Assembly (NCBI GenBank): GCA_947629195.1
Contig: CANRCS010000010.1
Span: 1 to 17,245, forward strand
DNA from: an uncultured Bacilli bacterium
GTDB taxonomy: Bacteria > Bacillota_I > Bacilli_A > RF39 > UBA660
Direction of reading: 5' to 3'
Length of the DNA stretch: 17,245 nucleotides
Part shown: piece after piece, positions 14,641 through 17,245 of the stretch
Layout of the letters: the number at the start of each line of letters is the position of its first letter
How positions within the stretch are numbered: position 1 is the stretch's first letter
Position numbers and translations under genes: made by a program
The notes under the pieces: model-generated
The model's database searches: none
The model's input: only the letters and a program-made list of their open reading frames with translations
Told to the model about the DNA's origin: nothing

Positions 14641-17079
14641 ATGGATTATTTAGAAAAAAATAATATTGTAAAAGAAGTAAGTGATTCATTTCTTGAATAT
14701 TCCATGAGTGTAATTATTTCTCGTGCAATTCCAGATTTAAGAGATGGATTAAAACCTGTTCATAGAAGAATTTTATATTCAATGTACGAATCAGGATATA
14801 CACCTGATAAACCACATAAGAAAAGTGCAAGAATAGTTGGGGATGTTATGGGTAAATACCATCCACATGGAGATTCTTCAATATATGAAGCAATGGTTCG
14901 TATGGCACAAGATTTCTCATATCGTTATATGTTAGTTGATGGTCATGGTAACTTTGGTAACATAGAAGGATATGGAGCAGCTGCAATGCGTTATACAGAA
15001 TCAAGATTATCTAAAATATCTTTAGAATTATTAAGAGATATCAATAAAAACACAGTTGATTTTGCTCCTAACTTTGATGAATCTGAAAAAGAACCTGTTA
15101 TTTTACCTTCAAGATTTCCTAATATTTTGGTAAATGGTACAATGGGAATTGCAGTAGGTATGGCTACTAATATTCCTCCACATAATTTAAAAGAAGTAAT
15201 TAATGGATGTATTGCATATATTGATAATCCAGAAATTGATACGCTTGGATTAATGCAATATATAAAAGGACCAGATTTTCCAACTGGTGGAATTATTTTG
15301 GGAAACAACGGTATTAAAAAGGCCTATGAATCTGGTAGAGGAACAATTACAATACGTAGTAAAGCTCGTATAGAGGAAAAAAATGGTAAAAACTACATAA
15401 TTGTTGACGAAGTTCCTTATGGTGTTAACACATTGGAACTAAAAAATAAAGTAGCAGAATTAGTTCACAATAAAGTAATTGATGGTATTTCTGATTATCA
15501 TACTGACTTAAAAGATGGTGTAAAAATAACAATTACTTTAAAGAAAGATGCTAATCCACAAGTTGTTTTGAATAATTTATATAAACATACTTCATTCCAA
15601 ACAACATATGGAATTATACTATTAATGTTAGACCAAGGAGTTCCTAAAACACTAGGACTTAAAGATATTATTTCTAAATATATTGATTATCAAAGAGAAA
15701 TAATTGTAAGAAGAACAAAATTTGAATTAGAAAAGGCAGAAGCTAGAGTTCACATATTAGAAGGATTAAAAATTGCTTTAGATAATATAGATGCTGTTAT
15801 AAAATTAATCAGAGAAAGCAAGAGTGATGTTGAAGCAAAAGAAGGATTAATGAGTAGATTTGGATTATCAGAAATTCAAGCAGAAGCAATTCTTGAAATG
15901 AGATTACGTCGTTTAACAGCATTAGAAAAAGAAAAAATAGAATCTGAATTAGCTGAATTACTAAAGAAAATAGAAGAATTAAAAGCTATTTTAAATAGTA
16001 ATGAATTAGTATTGGATATTATTAAGAAAGAATTAATTGAAATTAGAGATAAATATGGTGATGAACGTAAAACATCTATTGATATGACTGCAATTGAATA
16101 TATAGAAGATGAATCATTAATTCCAGAAGAAAATATTACAGTTGCATTAACACATAATGGATATATAAAACGTACTGCGTCTGATATATTCAAGATACAA
16201 AATCGTGGTGGAGTTGGTGTTAAAGGTATGAATACCAACGAAGAAGATTATGTAGAACACATGTTATCATTATCAACACACGATTATCTGTTATTCTTTA
16301 CTAATAAAGGAAAAACTTATAGATTAAAAGGATATAAAATACCTGAATTTAGTCGTCAATCTAAAGGAATTCCAATAATTAACTTATTGCAAATAGAAAA
16401 AGAAGAAAAAATCAATTCTGTTTTAAGCGTAAAATCAGATGATGAAGCGAAATATTTACTATTTGCTACCAAAAATGGTGTTGTAAAGAGAACAAGTATA
16501 AAAGAATTTGAAAATATTAGAACCAATGGAAAGTTAGCAATTACACTTAGAGAAAATGACGAATTAATTAGCGTTAAGAAAACAAATGGTAATAATTATA
16601 TTTTAATTGGTTCAGATAATGGTAGAATGGTTAAATTTAATGAAAAAGAAATTAGAATTATGGGTAGAAGTGCCGCAGGTGTTAGAGGAATAAACTTAAG
16701 TGATAATTCTAAATGTGTCGGTGCGGAAATTTCTAATAAATCAGAAGAAATATTAATTGTTACGGAAAAAGGATATGGAAAAAGAACATTAGTAGATGAT
16801 TTCAGAGAAACAAGAAGAGGAAGTAAAGGTGTTAAGGCACTTAATATTACAGAAAAAAATGGAACAATTGTTGCATTTAAATCAGTAAATGAAAGTCAAG
16901 ATCTAATGGTTATTACTGATAGTGGAATAATTATAAGATTACCATTATCACAAATTTCAACAATGGGTAGAGTAACACAAGGTGTAAGATTAATCAATTT
17001 AAGAGAAGGACAAACTGTTTCAACTATTACACTTGTTAATTCTGAACCTGTAATTGAGGAAGAAAACATAAATGAGTAA
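14641..17079 (+). CDS. gyrA: DNA gyrase subunit A
   Basis: Cleaves and religates DNA in the gyrase tetramer. Catalytic Tyr is Y118 in AAAMRYTESRL. The quinolone-determining region HPHGDSSIYEA has S79 (E. coli Ser83 position) and E83 (Asp87 position), the sensitive-type residues of Gram-positive GyrA, so no target-site resistance is visible. The C-terminal beta-pinwheel contains the GyrA-box as TRRGSKG (724-730), which supports gyrase rather than ParC. Length 812 is normal. AGGAGG lies 5 bases before the ATG, overlapping the end of gyrB, so the two genes are translationally linked. The coding end overlaps a hairpin terminator. Confidence 0.98.
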   Translation: MDYLEKNNIVKEVSDSFLEYSMSVIISRAIPDLRDGLKPVHRRILYSMYESGYTPDKPHKKSARIVGDVMGKYHPHGDSSIYEAMVRMAQDFSYRYMLVDGHGNFGNIEGYGAAAMRYTESRLSKISLELLRDINKNTVDFAPNFDESEKEPVILPSRFPNILVNGTMGIAVGMATNIPPHNLKEVINGCIAYIDNPEIDTLGLMQYIKGPDFPTGGIILGNNGIKKAYESGRGTITIRSKARIEEKNGKNYIIVDEVPYGVNTLELKNKVAELVHNKVIDGISDYHTDLKDGVKITITLKKDANPQVVLNNLYKHTSFQTTYGIILLMLDQGVPKTLGLKDIISKYIDYQREIIVRRTKFELEKAEARVHILEGLKIALDNIDAVIKLIRESKSDVEAKEGLMSRFGLSEIQAEAILEMRLRRLTALEKEKIESELAELLKKIEELKAILNSNELVLDIIKKELIEIRDKYGDERKTSIDMTAIEYIEDESLIPEENITVALTHNGYIKRTASDIFKIQNRGGVGVKGMNTNEEDYVEHMLSLSTHDYLLFFTNKGKTYRLKGYKIPEFSRQSKGIPIINLLQIEKEEKINSVLSVKSDDEAKYLLFATKNGVVKRTSIKEFENIRTNGKLAITLRENDELISVKKTNGNNYILIGSDNGRMVKFNEKEIRIMGRSAAGVRGINLSDNSKCVGAEISNKSEEILIVTEKGYGKRTLVDDFRETRRGSKGVKALNITEKNGTIVAFKSVNESQDLMVITDSGIIIRLPLSQISTMGRVTQGVRLINLREGQTVSTITLVNSEPVIEEENINE

Positions 17080-17097
17080 ATTCATTTATGTTTTCTT
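17060..17097 (+). terminator. Long hairpin at the 3' end of gyrA
   Basis: Perfect 16-bp inverted repeat (arms 17060-17075 and 17082-17097) with the 6-base loop GTAAAT, spanning the gyrA stop. There is no pure T-run after the stem, but the descending arm includes TTTT and is followed by AT-rich sequence. It probably ends the recF-gyrB-gyrA transcript and shields the parS array. Confidence 0.65.
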
Positions 17098-17120
17098 ATA
17101 TATAGTTTTAAGTTAAACAA

Positions 17121-17136
17121 TGTTCCACGTGAAACA
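17121..17136. promoter_or_regulatory. parS site 1
   Basis: TGTTCCACGTGAAACA, an exact match to the ParB (Spo0J) centromere consensus TGTTNCACGTGAAACA. ParB-family proteins load here as CTP-dependent clamps and recruit ParA and SMC. Confidence 0.93.
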
Positions 17137-17174
17137 TAGATAGAGCAAAGAAAAAAGAAAGAAAAAGGAAACAA

Positions 17175-17190
17175 TGTTCCACGTGAAACA
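17175..17190. promoter_or_regulatory. parS site 2
   Basis: Identical to site 1, offset by exactly 54 bases and in the same orientation. Confidence 0.93.
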
Positions 17191-17228
17191 TAGATAGAGC
17201 AAAGAAAAAAGAAAGAAAAAGGAAACAA

Positions 17229-17244
17229 TGTTCCACGTGAAACA
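17229..17244. promoter_or_regulatory. parS site 3
   Basis: Identical third copy, again 54 bases on, ending one base before the window edge. Confidence 0.93.
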
Positions 17245-17245
17245 T

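Larger units (their letters stand above)
17115..17245. repeat. Exact 54-bp tandem repeat array, each unit with one parS
   Basis: Two complete identical units (17115-17168, 17169-17222) and a third cut by the window edge after 23 bases. Each starts AAACAA, then parS, then a 32-base purine-rich spacer (almost only A and G). No base differs between copies in what is visible. The array may continue beyond the window. Confidence 0.95.

Noticed and set aside
14866..14900. Possible quinolone-resistance change in GyrA
   Set aside because: The Ser and Glu at the two key positions are the common susceptible residues of Gram-positive GyrA.
17115..17245. 54-bp repeats considered as CRISPR or plasmid replication iterons
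   Set aside because: Spacers between the conserved 16-mers are identical, and the 16-mer is an exact parS. No replication initiator of plasmid type is nearby.

Overview
The window is the chromosomal replication-origin neighbourhood of a low-GC Gram-positive bacterium of the Bacilli (Firmicutes). The evidence is gene order and base composition. To the left of the origin, on the minus strand, lie rpmH, rnpA, yidC, jag, mnmE, mnmG, rsmG and noc. To the right, on the plus strand, lie dnaA, dnaN, a comK homologue, recF, gyrB and gyrA. Apart from comK this is the classic Bacillus-type order. TGA is a stop codon (recF and rnpA end with it) and Trp is TGG, so this is not a code-4 mollicute. The very AT-rich bases and short intergenic gaps suggest a reduced, possibly host-associated, uncultivated Bacilli lineage. 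That placement is inference; no species can be named from the sequence alone.

Left arm (1-7819, minus strand). One strong promoter next to the origin (TTGACA-16-TATAAT, 7866-7893) reads rpmH and, past a terminator or attenuator at 7662-7687, rnpA-yidC-jag. A hairpin after jag (5713-5752) closes that unit. An extended -10 promoter at 5686-5694 then starts mnmE-mnmG-rsmG and probably noc. The genes cover ribosomal protein L34, RNase P protein, membrane protein insertion, an RNA-binding protein, tRNA wobble-uridine modification (MnmE-MnmG), 16S rRNA methylation and nucleoid occlusion/chromosome segregation (Noc).

Origin (7820-8286 and 9655-9817). DnaA boxes lie on both sides of dnaA, as in the bipartite B. 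subtilis oriC. Upstream of dnaA are four perfect TTATCCACA boxes, two of them forming a 34-bp perfect palindrome, and a perfect Noc-binding sequence (ATTTCCCGGGAAAT). Between dnaA and dnaN are two more boxes followed by TAA-triplet-rich AT DNA, which is the likely unwinding site.

Right arm (8293-17245, plus strand). dnaA and dnaN are followed by a terminator. Next comes a monocistronic comK homologue, flanked by terminators, where B. subtilis carries the S4-domain gene yaaA. Then come an extended -10 promoter and the tightly packed recF-gyrB-gyrA operon, closed by a hairpin. The window ends inside an exact 54-bp tandem array; each unit carries one perfect parS site (TGTTCCACGTGAAACA).

The points of most interest are: (1) the tandem parS array at the right edge; (2) a Noc protein with a roughly 300-residue low-complexity insert, including 29-residue Q/N/P/Y/M repeats, between its DNA-binding and C-terminal domains; (3) a ComK homologue inside the oriC gene cluster that lacks the C-terminal region which in B. 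subtilis carries the MecA degradation signal; and (4) the co-occurrence of NBS, parS and a Noc whose specificity residues look intermediate between ParB and Noc.
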